64,000 bases of DNA from Geodermatophilus sp. DSM 45219 (GCF_900104025.1 NZ_FNIQ01000004.1:1-64000), one strand, 5' to 3'. Shown: positions 8,156 to 16,701, numbered from the stretch's first letter. Numbers and translations are program-made. Notes: a model not told the origin generated them from the sequence alone.

Positions 8156-8524
8156 GTGAGCCACCGGAAGGCCCTGGTCCAGACGCCGGCCACGCAGAGC
8201 GGCGAGGCCGAGACGCCCTCAGAACGGCAGGTCCAAGCAGCCGCCGCGCTGTTCGCGATGCTGGCCGACCCCACCCGGGTGAAGTTGCTGTGGTCCCTCA
8301 GCGATGGCGAGCTGGACGTCACCACTCTTGCCGAGCGGGCCTGCACCACTCCCACCATCGCCAGCCAGCACCTGGCCAAGCTCCGCCTGGCCGGGCTGGT
8401 CACCCAACGCGTCGACGGCCGCCGCCGGCTGTACTCGACCACCGGCACCCACCTGCGCGCCCTGATCCGCGAAGCGCTCTACCGTGCCGACCACGAGGTC
8501 ACCGGCATCCCCGACCACGCCTGA
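8156..8524 (+). CDS. ArsR/SmtB-family metal sensor, KmtR-like
   Basis: 122-residue winged-helix repressor with the ArsR core FAMLADPTRVKLLWSLSDGE and recognition helix TTPTIASQHLAKLRLAGLVT. In the C-terminal helix and tail, His99, Asp112, His113 and His121 are spaced 0/13/14/22. As I recall, the Ni/Co sensor KmtR of Mycobacterium tuberculosis uses His88, Glu101, His102, His110 and His111, i.e. 0/13/14/22/23, and represses a CDF exporter. The NmtR/CzrA alpha-5 pattern fits less well: His97 of CzrA is Arg here. Start GTG 8156. Divergent from the CDF gene it most likely represses until metal binds. Confidence 0.88.
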   Translation: MSHRKALVQTPATQSGEAETPSERQVQAAAALFAMLADPTRVKLLWSLSDGELDVTTLAERACTTPTIASQHLAKLRLAGLVTQRVDGRRRLYSTTGTHLRALIREALYRADHEVTGIPDHA

Positions 8525-8657
8525 CCCGCATGACCACCGCTGGACGGGCAGGGGCGACCACCCGCCCGGCCCGACCGCGCCACGGAGCACGTCCCAGGCA
8601 GGGATCAGCCATCGGCGCGCCAGTCCCCGCGGGGATTGATGCTGAGCACCAGAACTC

Positions 8658-9173
8658 TCAGCGTCGTGGGCGCATCACCGTGCGAGCCACGATGGTGACC
8701 AGCAGCACGAGGACATTGGCGCGCCAGAACCACGTCAGTAGGCCCAGGACGCGTCGCACGCGCGGCGTCCGATCGAGCGTGACAGCTGCCCGCGCCCGGC
8801 GTAGCTGCCCCAGCCGGTAGAGCGAGAAGGCCATCCCGCTGAGGGGGTGGGACTTGTCGCTGAGGACACCGAGCGCCCCTTCGAGACCGACTTGCACAGC
8901 AAGCAGGGACGCGAGCGGCCGGATCGTCGAGCGGGCGGCTCGTTCGTCCGCACGCCGCCAGGTCAGGAACAGCGGCGCTACGAACGTCAGCGCGGTAGCC
9001 GTAGCCATCCAGGCACCGAGGGCAGGCGTTGCCCAGGGGCCACACCGGCGGAGGAACTCGCGCTGCGGAGTCCGCATGAGGCCTGTCCGGCCACGCGAGC
9101 GAAGGACCACGGTGGCGATGGTGAGCGCGGGAGTGGCCAGCGCCAGGAACCTCGCATCCTGGGCCCTCGTCAC
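8658..9173 (-). CDS. Hypothetical membrane protein
   Basis: 171 residues with three hydrophobic segments: around GAWMATATALTFVAPLFLTW, RPLASLLAVQVGLEGALGVL and ANVLVLLVTIVARTVM, separated by Arg-rich loops. I recognise no family. The chosen start is GTG 9173 (VTRAQDARFLAL), where protein-like composition begins; upstream in the same frame the sequence becomes basic, low-complexity and non-protein-like. Convergent with the arsR gene. Could be a eroded gene, since the upstream 470 bases look decayed. Confidence 0.5.
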   Translation of the reverse strand: MTRAQDARFLALATPALTIATVVLRSRGRTGLMRTPQREFLRRCGPWATPALGAWMATATALTFVAPLFLTWRRADERAARSTIRPLASLLAVQVGLEGALGVLSDKSHPLSGMAFSLYRLGQLRRARAAVTLDRTPRVRRVLGLLTWFWRANVLVLLVTIVARTVMRPRR

Positions 9174-9646
9174 CCACCCAGCATGTCGGCCCACGGGCCG
9201 ACGACGCCGGACGCCGACGACGCGACCCGCTGTGGATGTCCTCTGCGCCGGTTCGGTGCGCCGTCCCAATGGAGGAAGGCGCTGCGACGGAATCCGAACG
9301 AGTCGGGGCAGCAAGCCGGCAGCGGCCCGCAAGGCATGTCGACCGGCATGGATGCCTGATGTCGATGACGACCTCGACCAGGTCTGCCAGCATGGTCGTG
9401 CGTTCTCCTGACCGGGGGGACGCAGCAGGTCGCGGTCCGGTGCGGAGATGGCAGGACTGTGACGGACACGCCAGCAGCCACTGGCGGTCGAGCTCCTGAT
9501 CAGGCCAACGTCTCCGGCCGGGCCGGTGCCGGCAGCAGCGGGCGGACAAGTCGGTTCCAAGGCAGTCCGCCAGTCAGACGAAGGTCACGCCCACTGCTAC
9601 CGGCCGCCGGCCCATCACTGTCGGACCGACCCGGCCAGCCTCACAG
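9174..9646. other. Decayed intergenic region, possible transposase debris
   Basis: 473 bases without a convincing gene. At 9393 on the minus strand an ATG preceded by AGGAGAACGCACGACC opens a frame MLADLVEVVIDI that resembles the first residues of IS110-type transposases (MLADxVDVVIGVDTH) and then degenerates into Cys/Arg-rich sequence, as expected after frameshifting. The match is only about 12 residues, so the IS110 label is tentative. Confidence 0.3.
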
Positions 9647-10057
9647 TCAGTCGAATACGGCGTAGGCCTCCACCTCCACGAGCACGTCGGGCTCGAAGAG
9701 GTAGTCGACGCCGATGAGCGAGACCGGCGGGAACGGCCGGGGGAGGCCGAGCTCGTCAGCGACGTTGTCGATCCCTTGCAGGAACGGCTCCATCTTGTCG
9801 GGGTGCCACTGCGTCGCGAAGAAGCGCAGCCGCACAACGTGAGCGAAGGTGGCGCCGGCGCCGGCGAGCCCACGCGAGGTGTTGCGCAGCGCCTGCTCGA
9901 CCTGGCCCGTGAGGTCGCCGCTCGCGACCGGGCGGCCCTCCCCGTCCCGGGCGATCTGGCCGGCCACGTGTACGTGCCGCGAGCCGGTCGCGACGGAGAC
10001 GTGGTGGTACGGCACCGGTTGGAACATGCCCTCGGGGCTGAAGGTCTGCACGCTCAT
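9647..10057 (-). CDS. RidA/YjgF-family protein
   Basis: 136-residue protein of the RidA superfamily, whose best known members deaminate reactive enamine/imine intermediates released by PLP enzymes. Visible family features are GSRHVHVAGQIARDGEGRPV, QVEQALRNTSRGLAGAGATF, and the C-terminal PPVSLIGVDYLFEPDVLVEVEA; the usual Arg of canonical RidA near the beta strand before the last helix (SRxxV) is replaced, so it may belong to a non-canonical Rid subgroup. ATG 10057 has AGAGGGA upstream. Divergent from an HxlR regulator 79 bases away, which probably controls it. Confidence 0.85.
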   Translation of the reverse strand: MSVQTFSPEGMFQPVPYHHVSVATGSRHVHVAGQIARDGEGRPVASGDLTGQVEQALRNTSRGLAGAGATFAHVVRLRFFATQWHPDKMEPFLQGIDNVADELGLPRPFPPVSLIGVDYLFEPDVLVEVEAYAVFD

Positions 10058-10136
10058 GGGATCCCTCTCGTCGTCGGCTCTGCGGTTTCCCATGGATACC
10101 TGGTGGACAGCGGGAACTTCAACGAGACTAGGTGTC

Positions 10137-10505
10137 GTGCAGGAGACCGATGACCGCCCCGTCATCACCGGTAAGCACCGCGAGCTGCTCGACCAGCTGC
10201 TCGACAAGTGGTCGCTGCAGGTGCTCGACCGGCTGTGCGAGCAAGGCTCCCTGCGCTTCAACGAGCTGCGCCGCAGCCTGCCCGGCATCACCCAGAAGTC
10301 GCTCACCGTGACGCTGCGCCGGCTCGAACGCAACGGCATGGTCGAGCGCGTCGTAGTCAGTGACCGCCCCGTCGCGGTGGAGTACCGCATCGCGCCGATC
10401 GGTCGCACTCTGCAGGACCTCATCGACGCGCTGCTGCTTTGGACCACCGCGAATCTGGCCGGCGTCGAACGGGCTCGCGCGCGCTTCGACGAAGCCGGGA
10501 GCTGA
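10137..10505 (+). CDS. HxlR-family winged-helix regulator
   Basis: 122 residues, typical HxlR length. The core LLDKWSLQVLDRLCEQGSLR-FNELRRSLPGITQKSLTVTL-RRLERNGMVERVV is the family DNA-binding domain, with the K-W-S/T-x-x-(I/V)-L opening and the R-L-x-x-L-E-x-x-G-L/M wing. HxlR proteins answer to aldehydes, hypochlorite or quinones in characterised cases. GTG 10137 is the conservative start; ATG 10092 in frame would add 15 residues lying over the likely promoter. Divergent from ridA; GATACCT and AGGTGTC (10094-10136) form a loose inverted pair in the gap. Confidence 0.85.
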   Translation: MQETDDRPVITGKHRELLDQLLDKWSLQVLDRLCEQGSLRFNELRRSLPGITQKSLTVTLRRLERNGMVERVVVSDRPVAVEYRIAPIGRTLQDLIDALLLWTTANLAGVERARARFDEAGS

Positions 10506-10990
10506 GGGTCCTGTCCTACGAATCGCCGACAGCGGCTCGTCGTGCGTCTCGGGGGCAGCGAGGACGGCGGTCCGCCATCGTTGCCCATCGCGCTTCCGGA
10601 GCAGCCGACCCGGAAACGATCACCCTGGGTGAGCGTCCAGCGTCCCCCACGGAGAACGTCTCCGTGAGACACGCGGAGCCTCGCGGCCTCCCGACGGTGT
10701 CCCTCAGGGGATCGGCGGGTTCAAGCGGTCGTTGCAACGACTGGCTCCTCGGGGTCGGACAGTAGCCGCTGCACCGCTTCGGCCGGGGTGATGAACCCGA
10801 GGGTCTTGCGGGGTCTGCCGTTGAGTTCGACGGGCCCTTGCCCGACGACAGCCCTCGTCCCGCCGAGGGAACCGCTACCGAGACGTCATGGTTCGCGGGG
10901 AGTAGCCGGCCACCGTTCCGCAGAGGATCGCCGCGCAGGACGCGCCCGAGAGGATCGGTGTGCGGGACGGCGGGGTGGCTTCGACGGCAG
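10506..10990. other. Intergenic containing transposase debris
   Basis: 485 bases. The only recognisable content is an IS30-type C-terminal fragment at about 10721-10850 on the minus strand (listed separately). The sequence on either side has no supported gene. Confidence 0.5.
10721..10850 (-). pseudogene. IS30-family transposase C-terminal remnant
   Basis: The minus strand reads VGQGPVELNGRPRKTLGFIT followed by PAEAVQRLLSDPEEPVVATTA and a stop at 10721-10723. LNxRPRKTLGxxTPAEA is the conserved C-terminus of IS30-type transposases (end of the DDE integrase core). Nothing upstream of about 10850 continues the transposase, so more than 90 percent of the gene is missing. It marks an old insertion/deletion boundary just downstream of the DHA2 efflux gene. 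Confidence 0.7.
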
Positions 10991-12577
10991 TCAGGCCTCT
11001 CGGGTGGAGTTCTCGGTGTGAGGTTGTGGTCGTGGGCGCAGGACAACAGCGGCCAGGGCGGCCACCACGACGAGGACGACCGCGCCGGCCGCGCTGGCGG
11101 TGTGCAAGCCGTCGGTGAAGGCGATCGCGGCACCCGAGAGGACCGTGGCAGGGAGGTCGCTGGCGACGCTGAGCGCGCCGGCCAGGGTGTCGCGGGCTGT
11201 GTCGGCAATCGGTGGTGGCACGCCCTGCAGCGACTCGCTGATCTGGGTGCGGTAGACGGCTGCGGTGAGGCTGCCGAGAGCAGCGATGCCCAGCGCGCCG
11301 CCGAGCTCCTGGGTGGTCTCCGACAGCGCGGAAGCGGCTCCGGCGCGGTCGGGCGGTGCTGACGCGGTGACGGTGTCCACCCCTCGAGCGAGGACGGGCA
11401 TCAGCCCGGCGAACAGCAGGGCGAGCCCGGTCGCGACGACAGCGACCCCGTTGACGGGCGCCTGGGTGAGCACCGCCGATCCACCGGCGGCCACCATCAG
11501 CCCGGCGGCGGTGCTGGCTGCGACCGTCAGGCGCTGGCCGAAGGTCTGGACGAGGACGACCGCGGCGATGCCGGCGGCCAGCGGGGGCAAGGTCCACAGG
11601 CCGGCGGCCAGCGGGCTCAGACCGAGCACGAGTTGGAGGTGTTGGGCGGTGAGGAAGCCGACGCCGGCCAGGACGACCGAGCCGAGGGTGAGTACGCCGA
11701 TGGCGACGCTGAAGGACCGCTGCCTGAACAGGCTCAGGTCCAGCAGTGGGCAGGGCAGGCGCCGCTGCCGGCGGGCGAAGGCCACCGCGAGGAGGCCGCC
11801 GGCGCCGATCGCGAGAGCGGGGACCAGGAGGCCGGCGCCGGCCGCGGCTTCTTTGAGGCCGTAGACGGCGGCCAGCACGGCCGCCAGCGACAGTGCCGCG
11901 CTGGGCAGGTCCACGGCGGCCGAGGAAGGAGCGCGGTACTCCGGCAGCAACACCGGACCTGCCACGAGCAAGGCGGCCATGACCGGGACGCCGAGGAGGA
12001 ACACCGACCCCCACCAGAGGTCCTGCAGCAGCAGCCCGCCGACGACCGGGCCGATGGAGGCGCCGGTGAGGAAGGCCAGCACCCACACCGACGTCGCGGT
12101 CGAGCGCTGCCGTGGGTCGGTGAACATGGTGCGGATCAATGCCAGCGTCGACGGCGCCAAGGTCGCGCCGGCGACACCCAGTGCGGCACGCGCCGCGATC
12201 AGCATGCCGGGGCTGGTGGCGAAGGCTGCGACGACCGACGCGAGGGCGAAGGCGGCGGCACCGAGCAGCAGTAGCCGTCGGCGCCCGATCCGGTCCCCGA
12301 CCGCTCCCATGGTGATGAGCAGCCCAGCGACCATGAACGCGTAGATGTCGACGATCCACAGCATCTGGCTCCCGCTGGGGCTGAGCGCGGTGGTGATCGC
12401 CGGAACCGCCAGGTGCAGCACGGTCATGTCCATCGAGACCAACAGCACGGGCAGGGTCAGTACCGCCAGTCCCGCCCACTCCCGGGCTCCAGCCATCACG
12501 CCGGCCGAGGACTCGGACGCTGGGCGCGCCGTCCTCGTCTCCGGATCTTGACTCGGGGAGCCGTCGGTGCGGCTCAT
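10991..12577 (-). CDS. DHA2-type MFS multidrug efflux transporter (14 TM)
   Basis: 528-residue proton-driven drug exporter of the EmrB/QacA (DHA2) group. It shows SMDMTVLHLAVPAITTAL in TM1 (D-x-T-V-x-x-V-A-x-P motif), the loop GAVGDRIGRRRLLLLGAAAF between TM2 and TM3 (motif A) and LGVAGATLAPSTLALI in TM4-5. About 14 hydrophobic segments span the length. Its start (ATG 12577) overlaps the upstream reductase stop as ATGA. As the last gene of a TetR-controlled operon with a quinone-type reductase and an antibiotic-monooxygenase-like protein, it probably exports the toxic compound that induces the operon. Confidence 0.9.
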   Translation of the reverse strand: MSRTDGSPSQDPETRTARPASESSAGVMAGAREWAGLAVLTLPVLLVSMDMTVLHLAVPAITTALSPSGSQMLWIVDIYAFMVAGLLITMGAVGDRIGRRRLLLLGAAAFALASVVAAFATSPGMLIAARAALGVAGATLAPSTLALIRTMFTDPRQRSTATSVWVLAFLTGASIGPVVGGLLLQDLWWGSVFLLGVPVMAALLVAGPVLLPEYRAPSSAAVDLPSAALSLAAVLAAVYGLKEAAAGAGLLVPALAIGAGGLLAVAFARRQRRLPCPLLDLSLFRQRSFSVAIGVLTLGSVVLAGVGFLTAQHLQLVLGLSPLAAGLWTLPPLAAGIAAVVLVQTFGQRLTVAASTAAGLMVAAGGSAVLTQAPVNGVAVVATGLALLFAGLMPVLARGVDTVTASAPPDRAGAASALSETTQELGGALGIAALGSLTAAVYRTQISESLQGVPPPIADTARDTLAGALSVASDLPATVLSGAAIAFTDGLHTASAAGAVVLVVVAALAAVVLRPRPQPHTENSTREA

Positions 12578-13182
12578 CCGGGCAACGGTGCACGCACCGT
12601 GGCCAAGGCCCGGCACCGGCTCAGGCAGTCCTCGACGACTTCGAGCAGGCTCGCTGCCTGGTGCCCGCGAGCGGTGACCGTGGCCGGGCTGGTGGGGTCG
12701 CTGGGGTCGGCGTAGCTGAAGTCCTCGAACACCGACAGTGCCACCTGCGAGCTGATCGGGACGGCCCTGACCTCGGACAGGACGGACTTGAGGTGCTCCA
12801 CTGCCCGTACCCCGCCGGCCAGGCCGTAGCTGACGAACCCGGCCGGCTTGTCCGCCCACTCGGCGAACAGGAAGTCGATGGCGTTCTTCAGCGCCGCTGG
12901 GTAGGAGTGGTTGTACTCCGGTGTGACGAAGATGAACCCGTCGAAGGAGCCGATGGTGGCGGCCCACCGCTGGGTATGAGGGTGCTGGTAACGGCCGAAT
13001 GCGGCAGGTACCGGCTCGTCCAGCCACGGCAGGGCGACCTCGGCGAGGTCGACGACCTCCAGGAACGCGTCGCCCGCGGCGATGGCCGGGTGGCGGCGCC
13101 CGACCTCCAGCACCCAGTCGGCCACGGTGCGGGCCTTGCGACCGGGCCGGGTGCTGCCCACGACCACCGCGATGCGGCTCAT
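12574..13182 (-). CDS. NADPH-dependent FMN reductase (flavodoxin-like)
   Basis: 202-residue flavodoxin-fold reductase. The FMN phosphate loop VVGSTRPGRKARTVADWV lies at residues 6-23, and FVTPEYNHSYPAALKNAIDF (about 80-100) is the family signature P-E-Y-N-x-S/G-x-P-x-x-L-K-N-x-(I/L)-D. Such enzymes reduce FMN, quinones, azo or nitro compounds with NADPH. It begins within the stop codon of the upstream small gene and ends within the start of the downstream efflux pump (ATGA overlaps both ends), so the trio is a single translationally coupled operon. Confidence 0.9.
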   Translation of the reverse strand: MSRIAVVVGSTRPGRKARTVADWVLEVGRRHPAIAAGDAFLEVVDLAEVALPWLDEPVPAAFGRYQHPHTQRWAATIGSFDGFIFVTPEYNHSYPAALKNAIDFLFAEWADKPAGFVSYGLAGGVRAVEHLKSVLSEVRAVPISSQVALSVFEDFSYADPSDPTSPATVTARGHQAASLLEVVEDCLSRCRALATVRAPLPG

Positions 13183-13499
13183 GCCGGCCCCTGCCCGGCG
13201 CTCAGGGGAGCCGGTGTGTAGCTGCCGACCTCTCGCAGCTCGCTGAGCACCGGGGGGCGCTCGCATCGGGCGTCCAGGGTGGAGCGGAAGCGCTGGAACG
13301 CCGCCGAGGCGGCCAACGGCCCGGGACCGGTCGGACCAGTGAGCACCTCGACGAAGCTCGCACCGTCCTCCAACTGGTACGTCGCACACCCCAGCCCGAC
13401 TGGCGCGAGCCGGCGGAGGTCGGCGTACACCTCGCCCACCAGCTCCAGGTGAGCCGGGACTTCCTCGCGCTTGACGGTGTACTGGATCAGCACCTGCAT
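13179..13499 (-). CDS. Small ABM/dimeric alpha-beta barrel-like protein
   Basis: 106 residues beginning MQVLIQYTVKREEVPAHLEL and continuing to FVEVLTGPTGPGPLAASAAF, a layout like antibiotic-biosynthesis-monooxygenase (YgiN-type) or related ferredoxin-like dimers: beta strand, long helix, beta hairpin, helix. YgiN-type proteins act on quinols without cofactor; the assignment here is by overall pattern. It is the first gene of the TetR-controlled operon, reads into the FMN reductase through an ATGA overlap, and starts 86 bases from the divergent regulator. Confidence 0.65.
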   Translation of the reverse strand: MQVLIQYTVKREEVPAHLELVGEVYADLRRLAPVGLGCATYQLEDGASFVEVLTGPTGPGPLAASAAFQRFRSTLDARCERPPVLSELREVGSYTPAPLSAGQGPA

Positions 13500-13522
13500 G
13501 ACGTGCTCCTCGTATCGGTGGG

Positions 13523-13571
13523 TTCAATTGACTAGACACAGTGTATTCCACACTGCAGCGTGTCAAGTGAA
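13523..13571. promoter_or_regulatory. Candidate TetR operator, long dyad between divergent promoters
   Basis: Two 22-base arms (13523-13544 and 13550-13571) separated by ATTCC form an imperfect dyad; the innermost CAGTGT/ACACTG, the middle TTGAC/GTCAA and the outer TTCA/TGAA blocks are perfectly paired. Each arm contains a TTGAC -35-like hexamer pointing outward-to-inward, so repressor binding would block both the operon and the regulator gene. Two TetR dimers could sit here. Confidence 0.65.
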
Positions 13572-13585
13572 CTAAGATCGGCGGC

Positions 13586-14200
13586 ATGAGCCCACGCGCC
13601 TACGAACAGCAGCTGCGCGCTGAGTCCGCAGCCCAGACCCGGCGGCGGATCCTGGACGCGGCCTATGCGCGGCTGCGTGAGGCGCCAGCTGAGCGGGTCA
13701 CCGTCGAGCGGGTGGCCCAGGACGCGCGGGTCTCCCGCGCGACCGTCTATCTCGTCTTCGGTGGACGCACCGGGCTGTTCGACGCCATCGGCGCCGACCT
13801 GCTGCAGCGCAGCGGCTTCGAGGAGGTCATGCGCGCAGTCGACGACCCGGACCCGCGCGCGGCCCTGGAGCGCTTCTTCTCCGCAACCACGCAGATGTAC
13901 GCGCGCAACCGAGACGTGCTGCGCAGCCTCTTCGCCATGGCCCAGATCGACCCCACCGCCCTCGGCGGCGCCATCACGCGGATGGAGGAAGGCCGCAGCC
14001 GCGGCATGCAGCTGCTCGCGAGACGACTAGCCGATGAAGGCCTCGTACGAGAGGGAACTCACGCCGACCAGGCCGCTGACCTGCTCTGGTTGATGAGCAG
14101 TTTCGACAGCTTCGACCTGCTCTTCACTGGCCGCGGCCGCACGCCGGGCCAGATCGCCGACACACTCCTGGCGACCCTCCGGCACAGTGTCCTGACCTGA
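13586..14200 (+). CDS. TetR-family transcriptional regulator
   Basis: 204 residues. The N-terminal helix-turn-helix spans AAQTRRRILDAAYARLREAP through VERVAQDARVSRATVYLVFG, with the Y-x-x-F of the recognition helix (YLVFG replaces the common YYHF). The C-terminal ligand domain is unclassified. It is divergent from the small monooxygenase-FMN reductase-DHA2 efflux operon with a 49-base dyad between, so it is the likely drug- or quinone-responsive repressor of that operon and of itself. ATG 13586 is only 15 bases past the dyad. Confidence 0.9.
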   Translation: MSPRAYEQQLRAESAAQTRRRILDAAYARLREAPAERVTVERVAQDARVSRATVYLVFGGRTGLFDAIGADLLQRSGFEEVMRAVDDPDPRAALERFFSATTQMYARNRDVLRSLFAMAQIDPTALGGAITRMEEGRSRGMQLLARRLADEGLVREGTHADQAADLLWLMSSFDSFDLLFTGRGRTPGQIADTLLATLRHSVLT

Positions 14201-14394
14201 GAGACCAGACAGGTCCAACCCGGTTACTCACGCGACGTGCCGCGCACCATCGACCAAGGAGACGGGCAGCGGCGACGACTGGGACCGACCGAACACCGGC
14301 ACGACGGCGTCCCGCAGAGGGGCGTTCACCGGGACAGGACAGGGGCACCGTGCCCGTCCGCGACTCACAGCTCGGCCGTGCGGCGGAGCGCCGG

Positions 14395-16701
14395 TCAACC
14401 GCGCAGCCGGACGGCGACCATCGCGACGTCGTCCTCCGCGCCCTCGGGCAGCATCCGGCCGACCAGCTCGTCGCAGACGCAGTCGAGCGGCCGGTCGCGG
14501 ACGGCGTCCAGCTCGCCGGCCAGCCGCTGCACCCCGAGGTCGAAGACCTGGTCGCGGCGCTCGACGAGCCCGTCCGTGTAGAGCAGCAGCGTCGCGCCGG
14601 GCTCCAGCCGCGCCTCGGACTCGGTCCGCCGCGCGCCCGGGTCGACGCCCAGCAGCAGTTCGGCCCGGGGCGTGGTGAGCGTCTGGACGCCGTCCCCCGG
14701 CACGGCGACCAGCGGCGGCAGGTGCCCGGCGCTGGACCACGTCAGCCGGGTCCCGCCGGCCTCCGGCGTCAGCCGGCCGACCAGCACGGTGGCCAACGTC
14801 TGCAACCCCAGGCCGGCGACGGCGGAGTCCAGCCGGCGCAGGACGGTGGCCGGGCCGTCGGCGCTGTCGTAGGCGATGCCGCGGAGCAGCCCGCGCAGCT
14901 GGGCCATCTCGGCGGCGGCCTCGGTGTCGTGCCCGACGACGTCGCCGATGACGACGACGGTCGAGCCGTCGGGCTGCTCGAACACGTCGTACCAGTCGCC
15001 GCCGACCTGGGCCTCGCGCGCGGCCGGCACGTAGCGGACGCACACCGCCAGGCCCGGGGACACCGGCGCCTCGGTGAGCATCGAGCGCTGCAGGGTCTCC
15101 GCCGCGCGGACGATGCTGCGGCTGCGCGCGTACATCGCCTCGAGCAGGTGGGTGCGCAGCTCCCCGACCTCGGACAGCTCCTGCGCCGTCCACGGCTCGG
15201 ACCGGTCGCGGACGGTCTCCCGCCACCGCTCGAAGCTCTTGCGCGGGCTCAGCCGCACGGTGTCGCCCTCGCGCTCGGCGATCGCCTTGTTGTGCGGGTC
15301 GCCGCCCCAGTCGACGGTGCGGGCGGACTCGGCCCGGTGCCACAGCACGTACTGGCCCTCGGGCAGCGGCAGCACCAGCACGCCGCGAACCGGGCCGAGG
15401 TCGGCCCGCAGCTCCGGGGCCTCGCGGGGTAGCGACTCGGTGGCGACCACGTCCGCGTGCCGGGTGGCGGCCCACGCCGCGACCGCGTCGGCGGCGTCGT
15501 CGGGCAGCGCCGCGCCGCGGCTGCCGCGGTGGCCCTGCAGGTGCACCGTGACGCCGTCGGCGGCCAGCAGGTCCAGCAGGCTGGGCGTGCCAAGCAGGGT
15601 GTCGGCCAGCGGCCGGTCCTCGTCGAGGGTGGCCGCGGTCAGCCAGGCCAGCGTCGAGCGCGCCTGCAGCGCGCGGTGCACCTCGTCCTCCTCGGCGCGG
15701 TCGACCAGGCGCAGCGAGAGCGTCGAGCCGAGGAACTCCGCGGCGGCGCGGGTGGCGTAGGGCGGGGCGTGCGGGCCGGAGTAGTGGTGGCAGGCGATGA
15801 GCCCCCACAGCCGGTCGTCGCGCAACAGCGAGATGGACATCGAGGCGTGCACGCCCATGTTCTGCAGGTACTCGACGTGGATGGGGGACACGCTGCGCAG
15901 CGTGGAGAAGGTGAGGTCCAGCGGCTCCCCGGTCGAGGGCACCAGCGTCGGCCGCAACGGCACCGGCCGGTAGCCGACGTCGGAGATCAGCCGGATCCAG
16001 TTCTTCTCGTACAGCGCCCGCGCCTGCGCCGGGATGTCGCTGGCCGGGAAGTGCAGGCCGAGCCAGGTGTTCAGCTCCGGCGCCTTGGCCTCGGCGACGA
16101 CCTCGCCGTTGTAGTCGGCGTCGTAGCGGTAGACCATCACCCGGTCGAAACCGGTGAGCTCCCGGACCGCCTGCGCGGTGGTGTCGTACAGCTCCTGCAG
16201 CGAGGTCGCGCGGTTGAGGTCGGCCACCGTGCCGCGCACGGCCTGGTAGGTGTTCGGGAAGGAGAACGGGCGGGGCCCGTAGGCGGGCTCCAGCTCGACG
16301 ACCAGCACCGTCGTCGGCGGGGTCACCCCGTCGTCGGGGCCGGTGACGGTGCGGTGCAGCAGCGCGTCGACCGGCACCGGGCTGCCCACCACGTCCAGGG
16401 TGATCTCGACCGGGTTGCGCTCGCGCAGGTCGCCGAAGGCGGCGGCCGAGCGGGCCACCGCCCCGGCCGCGACCACGCCGAGGACGTCGGGCAGCCGCCG
16501 GCCCAGCGCGTCGCCGGGGGCTACACCCACCAGGTCGGCGAGGTTCTCCGACACCTGCTGGACGACGAGGTCGGGCTCGCTGATGGCCAGCAGCACCCCG
16601 CGGGGCTGGATGCTGCCCGGCACGTGGATCGGCTCGCGCTCGCAGTTGGAGAGGTCGATCGGCGCCCCCGCCGGCAGCAGCCCGGTCTCGGACCCGCTCA
16701 C
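14395..16701 (-). CDS. bphP: Bacteriophytochrome with SpoIIE/PP2C phosphatase output
   Basis: 768-residue red/far-red photoreceptor. Order: PAS (about 15-125) with Cys20 in LSNCEREPIHVPGSIQPRG, the biliverdin-attachment Cys of BphPs; GAF (about 150-330) with PASDIP 219-224, His275 (SPIH) and His305 (ACHH), spaced 53 and 30 as for D207, H260 and H290 of the Deinococcus protein; PHY (about 335-520) with the tongue motif PRKSF 486-490; then an SpoIIE-type phosphatase (about 540-768) with GGDWYDVF, GDVVGH, YTDGLVE and EDDVAMV carrying the metal Asps. No histidine kinase is present, so light likely controls Ser/Thr dephosphorylation, for example of an anti-sigma antagonist. GTG start overlaps the heme-oxygenase stop. 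Confidence 0.93.
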   Translation of the reverse strand: MSGSETGLLPAGAPIDLSNCEREPIHVPGSIQPRGVLLAISEPDLVVQQVSENLADLVGVAPGDALGRRLPDVLGVVAAGAVARSAAAFGDLRERNPVEITLDVVGSPVPVDALLHRTVTGPDDGVTPPTTVLVVELEPAYGPRPFSFPNTYQAVRGTVADLNRATSLQELYDTTAQAVRELTGFDRVMVYRYDADYNGEVVAEAKAPELNTWLGLHFPASDIPAQARALYEKNWIRLISDVGYRPVPLRPTLVPSTGEPLDLTFSTLRSVSPIHVEYLQNMGVHASMSISLLRDDRLWGLIACHHYSGPHAPPYATRAAAEFLGSTLSLRLVDRAEEDEVHRALQARSTLAWLTAATLDEDRPLADTLLGTPSLLDLLAADGVTVHLQGHRGSRGAALPDDAADAVAAWAATRHADVVATESLPREAPELRADLGPVRGVLVLPLPEGQYVLWHRAESARTVDWGGDPHNKAIAEREGDTVRLSPRKSFERWRETVRDRSEPWTAQELSEVGELRTHLLEAMYARSRSIVRAAETLQRSMLTEAPVSPGLAVCVRYVPAAREAQVGGDWYDVFEQPDGSTVVVIGDVVGHDTEAAAEMAQLRGLLRGIAYDSADGPATVLRRLDSAVAGLGLQTLATVLVGRLTPEAGGTRLTWSSAGHLPPLVAVPGDGVQTLTTPRAELLLGVDPGARRTESEARLEPGATLLLYTDGLVERRDQVFDLGVQRLAGELDAVRDRPLDCVCDELVGRMLPEGAEDDVAMVAVRLRG

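Noticed and set aside
16196-16260. Possible riboswitch or attenuator within the bph operon
   Set aside because: Lies inside coding sequence; apparent stems reflect GC content.
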